Positions 8,799-17,943 of a DNA stretch of 64,000 bases are shown one piece after another. The notes under the pieces were generated by a model that saw nothing but the letters and a program-made list of their open reading frames with translations, had not been told where the DNA came from and ran no database searches. The position numbers and the translations under genes were made by a program. Origin of the DNA: an uncultured Sphingomonadaceae bacterium (GTDB taxonomy: Bacteria; Pseudomonadota; Alphaproteobacteria; Sphingomonadales; Sphingomonadaceae). Within the stretch, counting starts at the first letter, position 1. Each line of letters opens with the position of its first letter. Location: positions 1-64,000 of the forward strand of contig CANMWO010000002.1 in the NCBI GenBank assembly GCA_947501695.1, in the 5' to 3' direction.

Positions 8799-9944
8799 CT
8801 ATAATTTAGGTTTGCGATGATAGTTATGTGGTACAAAGGGCATATCTGCGACCGTGCAGGCTATCGGTTTGCCGCGTTGTTCCACTATAATTTCGGTACC
8901 GGTTTCGGCCATTGCCATCGGCACATAAGCCATAGCGATAGGCTTTTGCAGCGTGGGGGAGAAACCACCACTGGTCACGGCTCCAATGATATTGCCGTCT
9001 GCATCAACTACATTAGCGCCTTCCCGGATCGGCTGGCGGCCATTGACGAACAAGCCAATGCGCTTCTTGTCAGCCTTAGTAGGATATTGCGCGAGCACGC
9101 GTTCGGACCCTGCGAAATTACCTTCCTCGCGCCGCGCTTTGGAGAGCGCAAAATTCAAATTGGCTTCGACCGGCAAGACATCGGCGTCCATGTCGTGTCC
9201 ATAGAGTGGCAGGCCTGCTTCCAGCCGCAGGCTATCGCGTGCTCCCAGTCCAATAGGTTTGACTTCATCCAACGCACAAAGTGCCTCTGCAAGCTTCTCG
9301 GCATGTTCTGCCGGAACGCTAATCTCATAACCGTCTTCACCGGTATAACCCGAACGACTGATGCCCAAGGGTATATCACCCCACATAAAGGGTCCGGCCT
9401 CCATGAAGTAAAGGTCAGCTGGTACAGGCCAATCCGGCTGCATCGGACTAATCTCCAGCTTGATCAGCGCGGCGGCCGCTTTTGGCCCCTGCAAGGCAAG
9501 CAACGCGGCGTCTTCCAAATGGTCGAGCGTGATATGGTCCGGCAATTGCGCGCGCATATAGGCAATATCATCATGCTTGGTAGCGCCGTTGACAACCAGA
9601 TAGAGGTTACGACCCGTATTGGTCACCATCAAATCATCCAATATCCCGCCATCCTGCGCCAGCAAGAGCGTATAGCGGATCTTTCCCACGCCCAGAGCTG
9701 ATATATTGCCCGGAACAATCGCTTCCAGCGTGTCTGCCACACCATCGCCCGAAAGTTGCACCTGCCCCATATGGCTGACATCAAACAATCCGGCATTCTC
9801 GCGGGTCCACAGATGCTCGGCCATCACGCCTTCATATTGCACTGGCATTTCATAGCCCGCGAACGGCACCATGCGCGCGCCGAGGCTGCGATGCCAGCTA
9901 TCGAGTGGTAGTGCTTTCAATGCTTCGGTTCTATCATTGCTCAT
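8799..9944 (-). CDS. gcvT: Glycine cleavage system T protein (aminomethyltransferase)
   Basis: GcvT moves the methylene group from aminomethyl-lipoyl GcvH to tetrahydrofolate, giving 5,10-methylene-THF and ammonia. The 381-residue protein carries [21 protein letters not shown], the DVSHMGQ motif, [11 protein letters not shown], and the [13 protein letters not shown] segment. I chose the ATG at 9944 (MSNDRTEA) over the adjacent TTG at 9947. It is the first gene of the operon, immediately downstream of the tandem glycine riboswitch at 9994-10206, so excess glycine should control expression of all four gcv genes. Confidence 0.95.
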   Translation of the reverse strand: MSNDRTEALKALPLDSWHRSLGARMVPFAGYEMPVQYEGVMAEHLWTRENAGLFDVSHMGQVQLSGDGVADTLEAIVPGNISALGVGKIRYTLLLAQDGGILDDLMVTNTGRNLYLVVNGATKHDDIAYMRAQLPDHITLDHLEDAALLALQGPKAAAALIKLEISPMQPDWPVPADLYFMEAGPFMWGDIPLGISRSGYTGEDGYEISVPAEHAEKLAEALCALDEVKPIGLGARDSLRLEAGLPLYGHDMDADVLPVEANLNFALSKARREEGNFAGSERVLAQYPTKADKKRIGLFVNGRQPIREGANVVDADGNIIGAVTSGGFSPTLQKPIAMAYVPMAMAETGTEIIVEQRGKPIACTVADMPFVPHNYHRKPKL

Positions 9945-9993
9945 CAAAAATTCCGTTGGTCACAAGGGTACAGCTCACAGCAAAAGCCTGTAA

Positions 9994-10206
9994 AACTGCC
10001 CCCTCTGTCACGGAACCTGAGAGTTTCATGGTGCTCAATCAGCAACCATTTACCCCTTCGGTGGAACAACGCTTGCCCAAAAAGGAAGCTTGCTCTCTTT
10101 CCAGAGTGCTTGTGAAGCTTATGCGGTCCATCGGCCTGAGAGTTTCCGGGGCGGTTGCTCCTTCGGCGGTTTGAAATCTTTGAGGATAGCAAACGCTCTC
10201 CCGCAC
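9994..10206 (-). promoter_or_regulatory. Tandem glycine riboswitch upstream of gcvT
   Basis: Read on the minus strand, this segment has two successive glycine aptamers. Aptamer 1 (about 10206-10091) opens with GCGGGAGAG, contains CGCCGAAGGAGCAA, then GGAAACTCTCAGG and GGACCGC, and ends in CTCTGGAAAGAGAGC. Aptamer 2 (about 10090-9994) contains CACCGAAGGGGTAAA, GAAACTCTCAGGT, and closes with GACAGAGGGGG. The repeated AAACTCTCAGG core and the G-rich closing strands match the established tandem glycine class. Position directly before gcvT agrees. In this family glycine binding usually switches gcv expression on. No obvious intrinsic terminator stem is seen between aptamer 2 and gcvT, so control may act at translation. 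Confidence 0.93.
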
Positions 10207-10312
10207 AGCTTCGTGATCAGTGCCTGTAAGACTTTAACCAAAAGCAGATGAAAGCGTGACCGAGCGGGCTTTGCGAGTCAATGATTCGATAGGTTGAAAG
10301 GCTGTAAAAACT

Positions 10313-10987
10313 TCAAGCAGTCTCGCGGTCGGCCAATTTCCATATCGCATCATTTTCATAGATAGTGGAGCCCGGCTTTTCTTCGCTAAGCAAAGCAGCA
10401 ATGGCCGCCGCCACTTCCCGCCCATCGATCGATCGATAACGCCGCAACGATCCATGCAATAGCCTATCCAGCAAAGGACTGGCGATGATAGCCAGACTTT
10501 CGCCGAGACGGGCGTCATCCGTGCGCTCCCCGCGTAGCAAGCCGGGACGAATAACATCCAGCCGATCAAAATCTTCTGCGCGCAGCCGTTGTTCGGCCTG
10601 CCCTTTGACCTTTAGGTAAAATCCCGAAGCCTCTGCATTTGCCATGGTCGAAGACACCGCAATGAATTGACGCGCGCCGGCCGCTTTGGCAGCTTTTCCC
10701 ACCGCACCAACAAGATCACGATCAATCGCGGCAAAAGCCTCTTTCGATCCGGCCTTTTTCATAGTCGAACCGAGACAGGATACCGCCTGCCCGGCCTTGA
10801 TGGAAGCAATCACCTCCGGCCATTGCTCAGTCGGTGCAACATGAACTGTTGCCGCGCCATAATCCTCTTCAACAGGCTTACGCATCAACAGATGTAGCCC
10901 CTCATCTCGCCCGTCAGCGATCAACTTGCGGACCAGCAAGTTACCGATCAACCCCGTTGCACCTACAACTATTGTGGATTCAGTCAT
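10313..10987 (-). CDS. NAD(P)-binding protein, atypical SDR (HTATIP2/YwnB-like)
   Basis: The protein starts MTESTIVVGATGLIGNLLV, a Rossmann dinucleotide-binding motif (GATGLIG) at residues 9-15. It contains SCLGSTMKKAGSKEAF, the AIDRDLVGAVGKAAKAAG segment, FIAVSSTMANAEASGFYLKVKGQAE, and RPGLLRGER. This pattern matches the NAD(P)H-binding atypical SDRs related to HTATIP2 (TIP30). The YLKVKG Tyr-x-x-x-Lys pair is present, so reductase activity is possible, but substrates are unknown. I chose the ATG at 10987, which overlaps the dgt stop by 8 bases; a longer frame from 11026 adds 13 residues. It ends about 100 bases upstream of the riboswitch. Confidence 0.83.
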   Translation of the reverse strand: MTESTIVVGATGLIGNLLVRKLIADGRDEGLHLLMRKPVEEDYGAATVHVAPTEQWPEVIASIKAGQAVSCLGSTMKKAGSKEAFAAIDRDLVGAVGKAAKAAGARQFIAVSSTMANAEASGFYLKVKGQAEQRLRAEDFDRLDVIRPGLLRGERTDDARLGESLAIIASPLLDRLLHGSLRRYRSIDGREVAAAIAALLSEEKPGSTIYENDAIWKLADRETA

Positions 10988-12146
10988 TGCCAGCCCCAAA
11001 AATCTGTGCGTGACTGTTGCTAGCATAGCGATCGGTCATCCCCGCCATAAAATCAGCAATATGCCGGATACGGTCCGGTTCTGCCGATGGCAGTGTTGCC
11101 GCCCAACTTTCCGGCATCAGCGCCGGTTTATCCCGATAAGCCGTGACAAGATCAGCGACAATGACCCGCGATTTGTCGGCGGCTTCCATCTGCTCGGGAT
11201 GGTTATAGAGATTGGCATACATGAATGTCTTCAGTGTCCGCTCTTTTGCAGCCATATCATCTGAAAAACCACCAATCATCAAGCCTGCGCTTCGCACGTC
11301 ATCTGCCGTTTCGACACCAGTCTCCTTGATCCGCTGGACTGTCGTTTCGATGACATTGTTCACCATCAAACCAATTTGATCGCGGATCAATTCAGGTACT
11401 AGACGATCTCGTTCGATGTCCGGAAAACGCGTGCAGATATCCGACCAACGTTCTGCGATAAAAGGCAAAGTGAGAAGCTGTTCAATGCTCAGCAGCTTAG
11501 CCCTGATCCCATCATCAATATCGTGATTGTCATAGGCAATATCGTCCGCCACAGCAGCGATCTGGGCTTCCAACGATGGCCAGCTATCCAGATCCAGGTC
11601 CATCGGAGCATTGGCTTCAGCCAGCGCCCAGGTCGGTTCGGTTACCGGGCCATTATGTTTGGCCAGCCCTTCGAGCATTTCCCAAGTCAGGTTAAGTCCA
11701 TTCCACCGCGGATAGGGGCGCTCTAATTTGGTCAGCGTTCGGATCGTTTGCGCATTGTGATCAAAGCCACCAAAATCAGCGAGCGCATCTTCCAGCGCAT
11801 CTTCCCCGGCGTGACCGAATGGGGGGTGACCAATATCATGTGCCAGACACAATGCTTCGGTCAGGTCTTCGTTAAGTCCCAATGAGCGCGCTATGGTCCG
11901 GCCAATCTGCGCGACTTCCAAACTGTGGGTCAGGCGAACCCGGAAATGGTCCCCATCCGGCGCGACAAAAACCTGCGTTTTGTGACGCAACCGGCGGAAG
12001 GATATCGAGTGGATAATCCGGTCACGGTCGCGCTGAAAAGCATCGCGCGGTCCACGGATACTGCCGTCATTCTCGGCGCGCCCTTCATCATGAAGCCGCC
12101 CCCGGCTTTGGCGCGGGTCGCTGGCATAGCTGGCCATCTGCGCCAT
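10980..12146 (-). CDS. dgt: Deoxyguanosinetriphosphate triphosphohydrolase-like protein
   Basis: This is an HD-domain dNTPase of 388 residues that cleaves dNTPs, typically dGTP, to the nucleoside and triphosphate. The metal ligands are visible: His in RVRLTHSLEVAQIGRTIAR (about H74) and the HD pair in LAHDIGHPPFGHAGE (about H103-D104). A third Asp lies in DDIAYDNHDIDDG. RDRDRIIHSISFRRLRHKTQ is the family's nucleotide-contact segment. The ATG overlaps the stop of the TPR/SPOR gene (TAATG), and the NAD-binding gene overlaps its end, so three genes are probably coupled. It is the shorter alphaproteobacterial type. Confidence 0.92.
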   Translation of the reverse strand: MAQMASYASDPRQSRGRLHDEGRAENDGSIRGPRDAFQRDRDRIIHSISFRRLRHKTQVFVAPDGDHFRVRLTHSLEVAQIGRTIARSLGLNEDLTEALCLAHDIGHPPFGHAGEDALEDALADFGGFDHNAQTIRTLTKLERPYPRWNGLNLTWEMLEGLAKHNGPVTEPTWALAEANAPMDLDLDSWPSLEAQIAAVADDIAYDNHDIDDGIRAKLLSIEQLLTLPFIAERWSDICTRFPDIERDRLVPELIRDQIGLMVNNVIETTVQRIKETGVETADDVRSAGLMIGGFSDDMAAKERTLKTFMYANLYNHPEQMEAADKSRVIVADLVTAYRDKPALMPESWAATLPSAEPDRIRHIADFMAGMTDRYASNSHAQIFGAGND

Positions 12147-13966
12147 TAGTTCAGCTTATTCACTTTCGTACCTTTGGCACTGACCCAGGAAAACCCATCA
12201 CCGCCGCCCTTACGAAAACCAGCTTCGAATTTCTTCGCAGCACTGAAATCATCAAAGGGGCCAACCACCAACCGTTTTGTTTTTCCCCAAGGCGAGGTCC
12301 AGCCATTGGTATCTGCAAACAGAACAGCATTTTTCTTAGACATCCGGCGATAGTCATATTTTAATGCATTGAGATCAGAGCCGGTGGCGATCTGTACCCA
12401 ATAGCGTTTGGGATGTTCAGGCGGCTTGGGCTTGGCTTCCGCCTTTTTTCCGACCGGCTTTTCCGCCACCGGCTTGGGCTTGGGCTTGGGCTTGGCAGGC
12501 GTAATCGCGGCCAAGTCGACCGGAACAACTGTCGATTTTTTCTCGGTTTCAGGAATCGCTATTGATCCCATAATGTCCGACAAAGGCCGTCGTGTTGTCG
12601 CCGCGGAAGCCGTATCAGCGGAAGGACCGGAAGCATCTGGTGAAGGTGTCGATGAATTAGCGTCAGCCAAATCGAAAGTAACCAACTGTACAGGTGGTTT
12701 CGATTTTTTGTCGTTGGATTCTGCCGGTGCTTTGACGTCGCCTATATCAACTTTTCTGGTTACACTCTCGGATACCAATGGCGGCGCTTTTACGTCGCTG
12801 CTTGGCGAAGATATCGCTATTTTCTTTTCAGTCTTTTCGGTCGCGCCTCCGACAGCGGTTTCAAACCCGGGCGTAGGCGGAGACTTTTCGGCTTTGGCCG
12901 CGATTTTCGTGACTGGATCATTTGGCCGACTAATTGTCGGCTTCACCAAAGGCCTCGCCCTTTCTGGGGTAGGTAACGTAAGGGATCCCAGAGGCATTTT
13001 ACTATTTGATGCCGGACGAGATACAATCCGCGTCTTTTTCTTGTCGCTGCTCTTGGTGCCAGGCCGGCGGCGTGGAGATGTGTCCGGCATCGCCAGGACC
13101 TTTGGCCTTTCTACATTCGCGCCCAGCGGCTCGCCTATCGGTATCAATCCGGCATCAGCACCATCGCCGCCACGCACGGCGCTATTGGCGGCCAGACGAA
13201 CAGACGCGACATCGACGCCGATATTTTCGCTGGCGGGAAAATGACCGAAATGAACGGCGGCCGCTTTTTGGGCCGCTGTTAATTTAGGCATCCGATCAAA
13301 AAACGGTTTGATCGCTTTCGCCATCTTCTTGCGCATGGTCTGGCTGGCAATTTTATTGGCTTCTTTTTCCTGGCCATTCATTGCCAAAATAAAGGCCCGG
13401 TTGCGCCAAGCATCCCGATCGCTTTTCAGCAATAGGGGATTAAGCTGCTCTTCGGCTGCCTCAACATTTCCGCTAATGCCTAACGAAATGGCATAGCGGC
13501 TCAGCAACTTGTCACTCTGGCCATGCTGGAGCGCCAGCGCATAGTCTTTTTGCGCATCAGCATTCCGGCCAATCAGGTCATAAGCCAGTCCGCGATCCAC
13601 CGCGATATCCTTGGCAGCAAAACCATTGGCAGTGGCTTCGTCAAAATAACGGATGGCTCCAAAGGGGTTTTGCTCAATCAACAAGGCCCGAGCCAATCCC
13701 GCTTTTACGCGGCCGCTCTTTGGATAAATTTCATCGGCCTTGGCGAGAAAACCGATTGCAGCCCTTGTATCCCCCAAAGCCAAAGCCGCCAATCCGGCAT
13801 CGGCCAGCGCAGAGGAATCATTCGAATTGCGAGCAATACGGCGCAACGCATCTTGCAAATTTGCGGAATTGGCTTCCGCACTGCTCTGTGCAGCAGCAGG
13901 CGTTTGCAGTCCAACGCACATAAGCGGGGCTGCCGCCAGAATCAGATATTTCGATAGGTTTTTCAC
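12146..13966 (-). CDS. Exported TPR and SPOR domain protein
   Basis: From the GTG at 13966 the protein begins VKNLSKYLILAAAPLMCVG and ends its signal peptide at PAAA-QSS. Residues about 30-240 form TPR-like helical repeats (ARNSNDSSALADAGLAALALGDTRAA, FGAIRYFDEATANG, GRNADAQKDYALALQHGQ). A long disordered Pro/Lys/Ser-rich linker follows. The C-terminus is a SPOR domain (YWVQIATGSDLNALKYDYRR to GGGDGFSWV), which binds denuded septal peptidoglycan. A longer in-frame reading from a TTG at 14026 runs through a hairpin and would bury the signal peptide, so I prefer the GTG. Being downstream of ftsZ and having a SPOR domain suggests a role in division or envelope. The exact role is unknown. Confidence 0.82.
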   Translation of the reverse strand: MKNLSKYLILAAAPLMCVGLQTPAAAQSSAEANSANLQDALRRIARNSNDSSALADAGLAALALGDTRAAIGFLAKADEIYPKSGRVKAGLARALLIEQNPFGAIRYFDEATANGFAAKDIAVDRGLAYDLIGRNADAQKDYALALQHGQSDKLLSRYAISLGISGNVEAAEEQLNPLLLKSDRDAWRNRAFILAMNGQEKEANKIASQTMRKKMAKAIKPFFDRMPKLTAAQKAAAVHFGHFPASENIGVDVASVRLAANSAVRGGDGADAGLIPIGEPLGANVERPKVLAMPDTSPRRRPGTKSSDKKKTRIVSRPASNSKMPLGSLTLPTPERARPLVKPTISRPNDPVTKIAAKAEKSPPTPGFETAVGGATEKTEKKIAISSPSSDVKAPPLVSESVTRKVDIGDVKAPAESNDKKSKPPVQLVTFDLADANSSTPSPDASGPSADTASAATTRRPLSDIMGSIAIPETEKKSTVVPVDLAAITPAKPKPKPKPVAEKPVGKKAEAKPKPPEHPKRYWVQIATGSDLNALKYDYRRMSKKNAVLFADTNGWTSPWGKTKRLVVGPFDDFSAAKKFEAGFRKGGGDGFSWVSAKGTKVNKLN

Positions 13967-14002
13967 TACCCCACTAAACGGCTTGATTGATCCGAAATCA
14001 AG

Positions 14003-14022
14003 CTCTCCTGAAAGCAGGAGAG
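14003..14022 (-). terminator. Hairpin between ftsZ and the TPR/SPOR gene
   Basis: CTCTCCTG at 14003-14010 and CAGGAGAG at 14015-14022 form a perfect 8-bp stem with a 4-base loop. On the minus strand it is followed by GCTTGATTTCGG, which is only weakly T-rich. It may partially end the long dcw transcript or protect its 3' end. Termination efficiency cannot be judged by eye. Confidence 0.4.
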
Positions 14023-14083
14023 GCAAACCGCCCCGATCAGACGATAGGAAACCATTGCAGGTGACTGATCGATAGCGGCGTCC

Positions 14084-15631
14084 TCACTGGTTGTTTTGAC
14101 GGTTTAGAAATCGCGGAATATCAAGCGGGTCACGTGGTGACTCTTCGTCCTCATCATCGCCTTCTTCTTCCGCCTTGTTTCCGCCACGGGTAAGATTGGA
14201 CATGCGTTCGAACAAAGTCCCACCACCGCTGGCAACCCGCGGAGCAGATTCGCCTGCTGCTGGAGCCGCTGCTCCCTCTTCATCCAGTGGCTGGATGGTT
14301 TCATCACCAAGAACCAACTCGTCTTCCTCTGGTTCATCGGTCACCATACCCGGTGTCAAAGACGCAAAAGATGGAGCAGCGGAAGCCTCATCTCCGAGAT
14401 CATCGTCATCAGAGTAGGTTGCCGCTGGTGCAGGAGCCGGCTGTGGCTCTGGTTCTGCTTCCGGTTCGGTTTCTAGCTCTGGTTCTGGTTCAACAATCAT
14501 TTCCGCTTCGGATGTTTCAAGGCTTTCAGCCATATCCAATACAGGCTCTTCGTCCTGCACTTCTTCTTCCGGCTCGGCTGGTATAGTTGAAGCGAAAGAT
14601 GGCGCTGCCGGTGTCGGGTTGCTCATCGCAAAAGACGAGCTAACCGCAGGAGCGGCAACAGAACCGTCACTATCGATGCCAGTAGCAACAACTGATACGC
14701 GGATGCGGCCATCGAGGTTCTCGTTAAATGCGCTACCCCAGATGATGTTGGCATCGGGATCAACCAGTTCGCGAATATGATTTGCAGCTTCATCGACTTC
14801 CATCAAGCGCATATCTTCGCCGCCAGTGATGGAAACGATAACACCTTTCGCGCCCTGCATCGACACACCGTCGAGCAGCGGGTTGGCAATTGCTTTTTCA
14901 GCCGCTTCGAGAGCACGGCCATCACCTTCCGCTTCGCCAGTACCCATCATCGCTTTGCCCATTTCGTGCATTACGGAGCGGACGTCAGCAAAATCGAGAT
15001 TGATCAGGCCGGGCATCACCATCAAGTCGGTAATACCGCGAACACCTTGTTGCAGCACTTCATCGGCCAACAAGAATGCTTCCTTGAACGTCGTGTTCGG
15101 ATTGGCAACGAGGAACAGGTTCTGATTGGGGATAATGATCAGAGTGTCGACGTTTTTCTGAAGTTCTTCGATACCGGCATTGGCAGACTTCATCCGCCGC
15201 GTGCCTTCGAAAGTAAACGGCTTGGTGACGACACCAACCGTCAATATACCTCTGTCGCGAGCAGCTTTGGCGATGACAGGAGCTGCACCGGTGCCGGTGC
15301 CGCCGCCCATGCCGGCCGCGATAAAGCACATATGCGCGCCTTCCAGTGCCTGCTCGACCATCTCAAGAGTTTCTTCAGCCGCTGCGCGGCCTACTTCGGG
15401 ACGAGAACCAGCACCAAGGCCCTGCGTAATCTCTGGTCCAAGCTGAATACGGCGTTCTGCGGGAGAGCTGTTTAGCGATTGCGCATCGGTATTGCTGACG
15501 ATGAAATCAACGCCCTCAACCTTTGCCGCGATCATATTTGCGATCGCGTTGCCGCCAGCACCACCGACGCCGATAACGGCTATACGTGGTTTCAACTCTT
15601 CCACTTCAGGTGGGCCAATATTGATGCTCAT
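14084..15631 (-). CDS. ftsZ: Cell division protein FtsZ
   Basis: FtsZ is the tubulin-like GTPase that polymerises into the division ring. The 515-residue protein has the GTPase core (about 1-330) with [13 protein letters not shown] near residue 21 and the tubulin signature [13 protein letters not shown] at about 109-121. Then comes an unusually long acidic linker, rich in Glu, Pro and Ala (roughly 345-500). It ends with the conserved C-terminal peptide DIPRFLNRQ, the FtsA-binding tail. Long linkers are common in alphaproteobacterial FtsZ. A GGAGA ribosome site precedes the ATG. A 104-base spacer separates it from ftsA, enough for its own promoter. Confidence 0.97.
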   Translation of the reverse strand: MSINIGPPEVEELKPRIAVIGVGGAGGNAIANMIAAKVEGVDFIVSNTDAQSLNSSPAERRIQLGPEITQGLGAGSRPEVGRAAAEETLEMVEQALEGAHMCFIAAGMGGGTGTGAAPVIAKAARDRGILTVGVVTKPFTFEGTRRMKSANAGIEELQKNVDTLIIIPNQNLFLVANPNTTFKEAFLLADEVLQQGVRGITDLMVMPGLINLDFADVRSVMHEMGKAMMGTGEAEGDGRALEAAEKAIANPLLDGVSMQGAKGVIVSITGGEDMRLMEVDEAANHIRELVDPDANIIWGSAFNENLDGRIRVSVVATGIDSDGSVAAPAVSSSFAMSNPTPAAPSFASTIPAEPEEEVQDEEPVLDMAESLETSEAEMIVEPEPELETEPEAEPEPQPAPAPAATYSDDDDLGDEASAAPSFASLTPGMVTDEPEEDELVLGDETIQPLDEEGAAAPAAGESAPRVASGGGTLFERMSNLTRGGNKAEEEGDDEDEESPRDPLDIPRFLNRQNNQ

Positions 15632-15735
15632 TTTACTGTCTCCCCAGACATATTCGGTATGTGTAACATTTGGGTAACGCTTTGCACAAATTTCATGCGG
15701 GAATCACCCGAAAAGTTAATTTTTTTCGTAAAATC

Positions 15736-16995
15736 TTAAAAATTCCCTCGGATTGCCGACATCAGCCGCCCAATTACCGCAGAACCGGCATATTTGTGGA
15801 CGTTTTGATGGCCGCCGGAAAGCGATCTGAGGTCGACGGGTTCCTGCGAGGCATAAAGCGCGAGACCAGCCAGACCAGCAAAGCCCGGACCGCTATGCGC
15901 TTCGGGTAAAGCGGTCAAACCTGTCGGGCGACCGATACGCACTGTTTGGCCCAGTGCCGATTGTGCATAGTCGGCGATACCTTTGAGTTCCGCACCGCCG
16001 CCGGTGAGCACGACCTGCCGACCAACCGGACCGGTAAAACCGAGCGTCTTGAGCGTTTGACCAATTTCACCCATCAAATGGTCGAGCCGCTGACGGATGA
16101 CACCAATCAGCTGTGCCTTAGTGATACGACCTTCTTCGTCGGTTTCTGGTCCTGTTTCGTCTAGCTGCAGATCAATCACATCATGATTGTCGCGCGGGCT
16201 TGTCGTGGCAGACCCGTGGAAACATTTTATCCGCTCCGCTTGCGCGCGCCGCAAACCAAAAGATGATGCGATATCGTCAGTAACATCGGCGGCACCATAG
16301 GGTAGCGTTGCCAATCCAACGAGCATCCCGCCAGCGAATAGCGACACATTGGTGACCTCGGCGCCCAATTCAACCATGGCGACGCCGAGTTCACGCTCTT
16401 CTTTGGATAGACAAGCGGTACCAGCAGCAATTGGCGAGGCAATGATAGACTTCACATTGAGATGCGCACCGCGCACACTCATGTCGATGTTGCGTACTGG
16501 CGATGCATCGGCGAGGATTACATGAATGTCCACGCCTAGTCGATCAGCATGCAAGCCCTTGGGTTTTTTCACCCCGGCGAGGCCATCTATTGTATAGAGT
16601 GCGGGCTGCGCATGCAGCACCATCTTTCCCTGCGGATCAATACTGTTGCGTCCGGCTTGCAGGAGGTGATCAATGTCGTCTTGTTCGATCCGCTGTCCGC
16701 CCAGTTCCGTCTCGACGGCCGTCAACATACTGGTCAGGCCACCTGCCGAAAAACTAACCCAGACATCGTCAATATTGGTTCCGGCAATCCGTTCGGCCTG
16801 CTCAACCGCATCACGCACATCCAGTTCGGTCCGTTCGGTATCGGCAATATAGCCACGCTTCACGCCTTTACTGGCGCGCTGCCCCGTGCCCAGCACTGTG
16901 ATATCGCCATTGTCCATTCGACCGGCAATCATAGCTGTAATCTTGGACGATCCGATATCCAAAGCGGTAAAAATCTTTTCTACCCGTGCTGCCAT
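15736..16995 (-). CDS. ftsA: Cell division protein FtsA
   Basis: FtsA is the actin-like membrane tether and recruiter of FtsZ. The 419-residue protein has the actin/HSP70 phosphate-1 segment FTALDIGSSKITAMIAG, the 1C domain (VWVSFSAGGLTSM), the phosphate-2 segment VAMVELGAEVTNVSLFAGGML, and the adenosine motif VVLTGGGAELKGI. The C-terminus (GHQNVHKYAGSAVIGRLMSAIRGNF) ends in an amphipathic helix suited to membrane binding. It follows ftsQ by 60 bases on the minus strand. Confidence 0.96.
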   Translation of the reverse strand: MAARVEKIFTALDIGSSKITAMIAGRMDNGDITVLGTGQRASKGVKRGYIADTERTELDVRDAVEQAERIAGTNIDDVWVSFSAGGLTSMLTAVETELGGQRIEQDDIDHLLQAGRNSIDPQGKMVLHAQPALYTIDGLAGVKKPKGLHADRLGVDIHVILADASPVRNIDMSVRGAHLNVKSIIASPIAAGTACLSKEERELGVAMVELGAEVTNVSLFAGGMLVGLATLPYGAADVTDDIASSFGLRRAQAERIKCFHGSATTSPRDNHDVIDLQLDETGPETDEEGRITKAQLIGVIRQRLDHLMGEIGQTLKTLGFTGPVGRQVVLTGGGAELKGIADYAQSALGQTVRIGRPTGLTALPEAHSGPGFAGLAGLALYASQEPVDLRSLSGGHQNVHKYAGSAVIGRLMSAIRGNF

Positions 16996-17055
16996 TTGCC
17001 TGTTCCCTTACTTCCTTTTTGCTGTCTCATGGTGCCCCCAATCGATAGCGCGTGT

Positions 17056-17943
17056 TTAACTCTCTGGTGTTGGTGATGTCTTGAGCTTCGGCGGCATCCG
17101 CAAATAAGCGCGCTCTGAATCGCGCAAATCAAAATGGACCACACCGCGTCCGAGCAAGCGATTGACTCCGTCCATCCGGGCAAAATTCAGCAGTGCCGCC
17201 GCCGCCGTCTCTTCGCCTTCCGGCAGGGCCAGCGTTTCGCCGCTGTCAAATTCCAGATTCCATCGCCGGTTTCCGATCCAGGTCGCGCCTGTCACCATTG
17301 GGCTAAGCGCCGGGGCGACGTTTAATAATTTTGTCAGTTCCGGAACACGTTCATTGGCTTTCTTGCCGACGATCACCGGCAGGTCAGGAATTTCTTCCTT
17401 CTGTATCTGCTGGAGCGGATATCCGGTTTGATCGATCAGCGACAATTTGCCATCGCGCTGCCACACAGCAGCCGGTTCGCGTTCGACAATCTCGACCACC
17501 AGCGTGTCCGGTAAGCGCCGCGAAATTCGCGCATCCTTGATCCAGCCATTGCCTAGCAAGTCATTCCGCACTTGATCAATGTCGACCAACATCATGGAGC
17601 GATCTTTTTGCGCCAGTGTTATTTCATAGACTTTCAGTTCGTCGATCCGGTTGACGCCGGTGACTTCAACCCGCTTCACTTCAAAGCCGGCAGCGCCAAC
17701 GGTGGTTGCAATCTGACTGCTCACCCGCTCGGTAATGCCAGTATAATGCGCAACGCTGTAGGCGCCCAGCACGAAGACACCGACCAAACCCCAGGTCAGG
17801 CCTTTTTGCACCTGCGCTTCCGTAATCGGCATGGCCCGCAGGAACTTGTCAAAGATCGAAATCTGACGCACTTTTTTCTTGTTGACCTTGCGCGGCTTGC
17901 CCTTGGACTTTTTGTTTGTCCGCCTAAGTGATGCTGCTGTCAT
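17056..17943 (-). CDS. ftsQ: Cell division protein FtsQ
   Basis: FtsQ is a bitopic inner-membrane divisome protein that links early and late division proteins through FtsB/FtsL. The N-terminus is strongly basic (residues 1-30, TNKKSKGKPRKVNKKKV). A transmembrane helix lies at about 50-66 (GLVGVFVLGAYSVAHYTG). The POTRA domain follows (VKRVEVTGVNRIDELKVYEI), then the FtsQ beta domain (RISRRLPDTLVVEIVEREPAAVWQ). The start overlaps the ddl stop by four bases. It is the usual size for alphaproteobacteria. Confidence 0.94.
   Translation of the reverse strand: MTAASLRRTNKKSKGKPRKVNKKKVRQISIFDKFLRAMPITEAQVQKGLTWGLVGVFVLGAYSVAHYTGITERVSSQIATTVGAAGFEVKRVEVTGVNRIDELKVYEITLAQKDRSMMLVDIDQVRNDLLGNGWIKDARISRRLPDTLVVEIVEREPAAVWQRDGKLSLIDQTGYPLQQIQKEEIPDLPVIVGKKANERVPELTKLLNVAPALSPMVTGATWIGNRRWNLEFDSGETLALPEGEETAAAALLNFARMDGVNRLLGRGVVHFDLRDSERAYLRMPPKLKTSPTPES

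Noticed and set aside
9905-10192. Short open frames on both strands upstream of gcvT
   Set aside because: They lie inside the tandem glycine riboswitch and have no ribosome site or family match.
12408-13244. Plus-strand open frame of 278 residues
   Set aside because: It mirrors the low-complexity linker of the TPR/SPOR protein and has Gly/Ser/Phe repetition expected from antisense of Pro/Lys codons.
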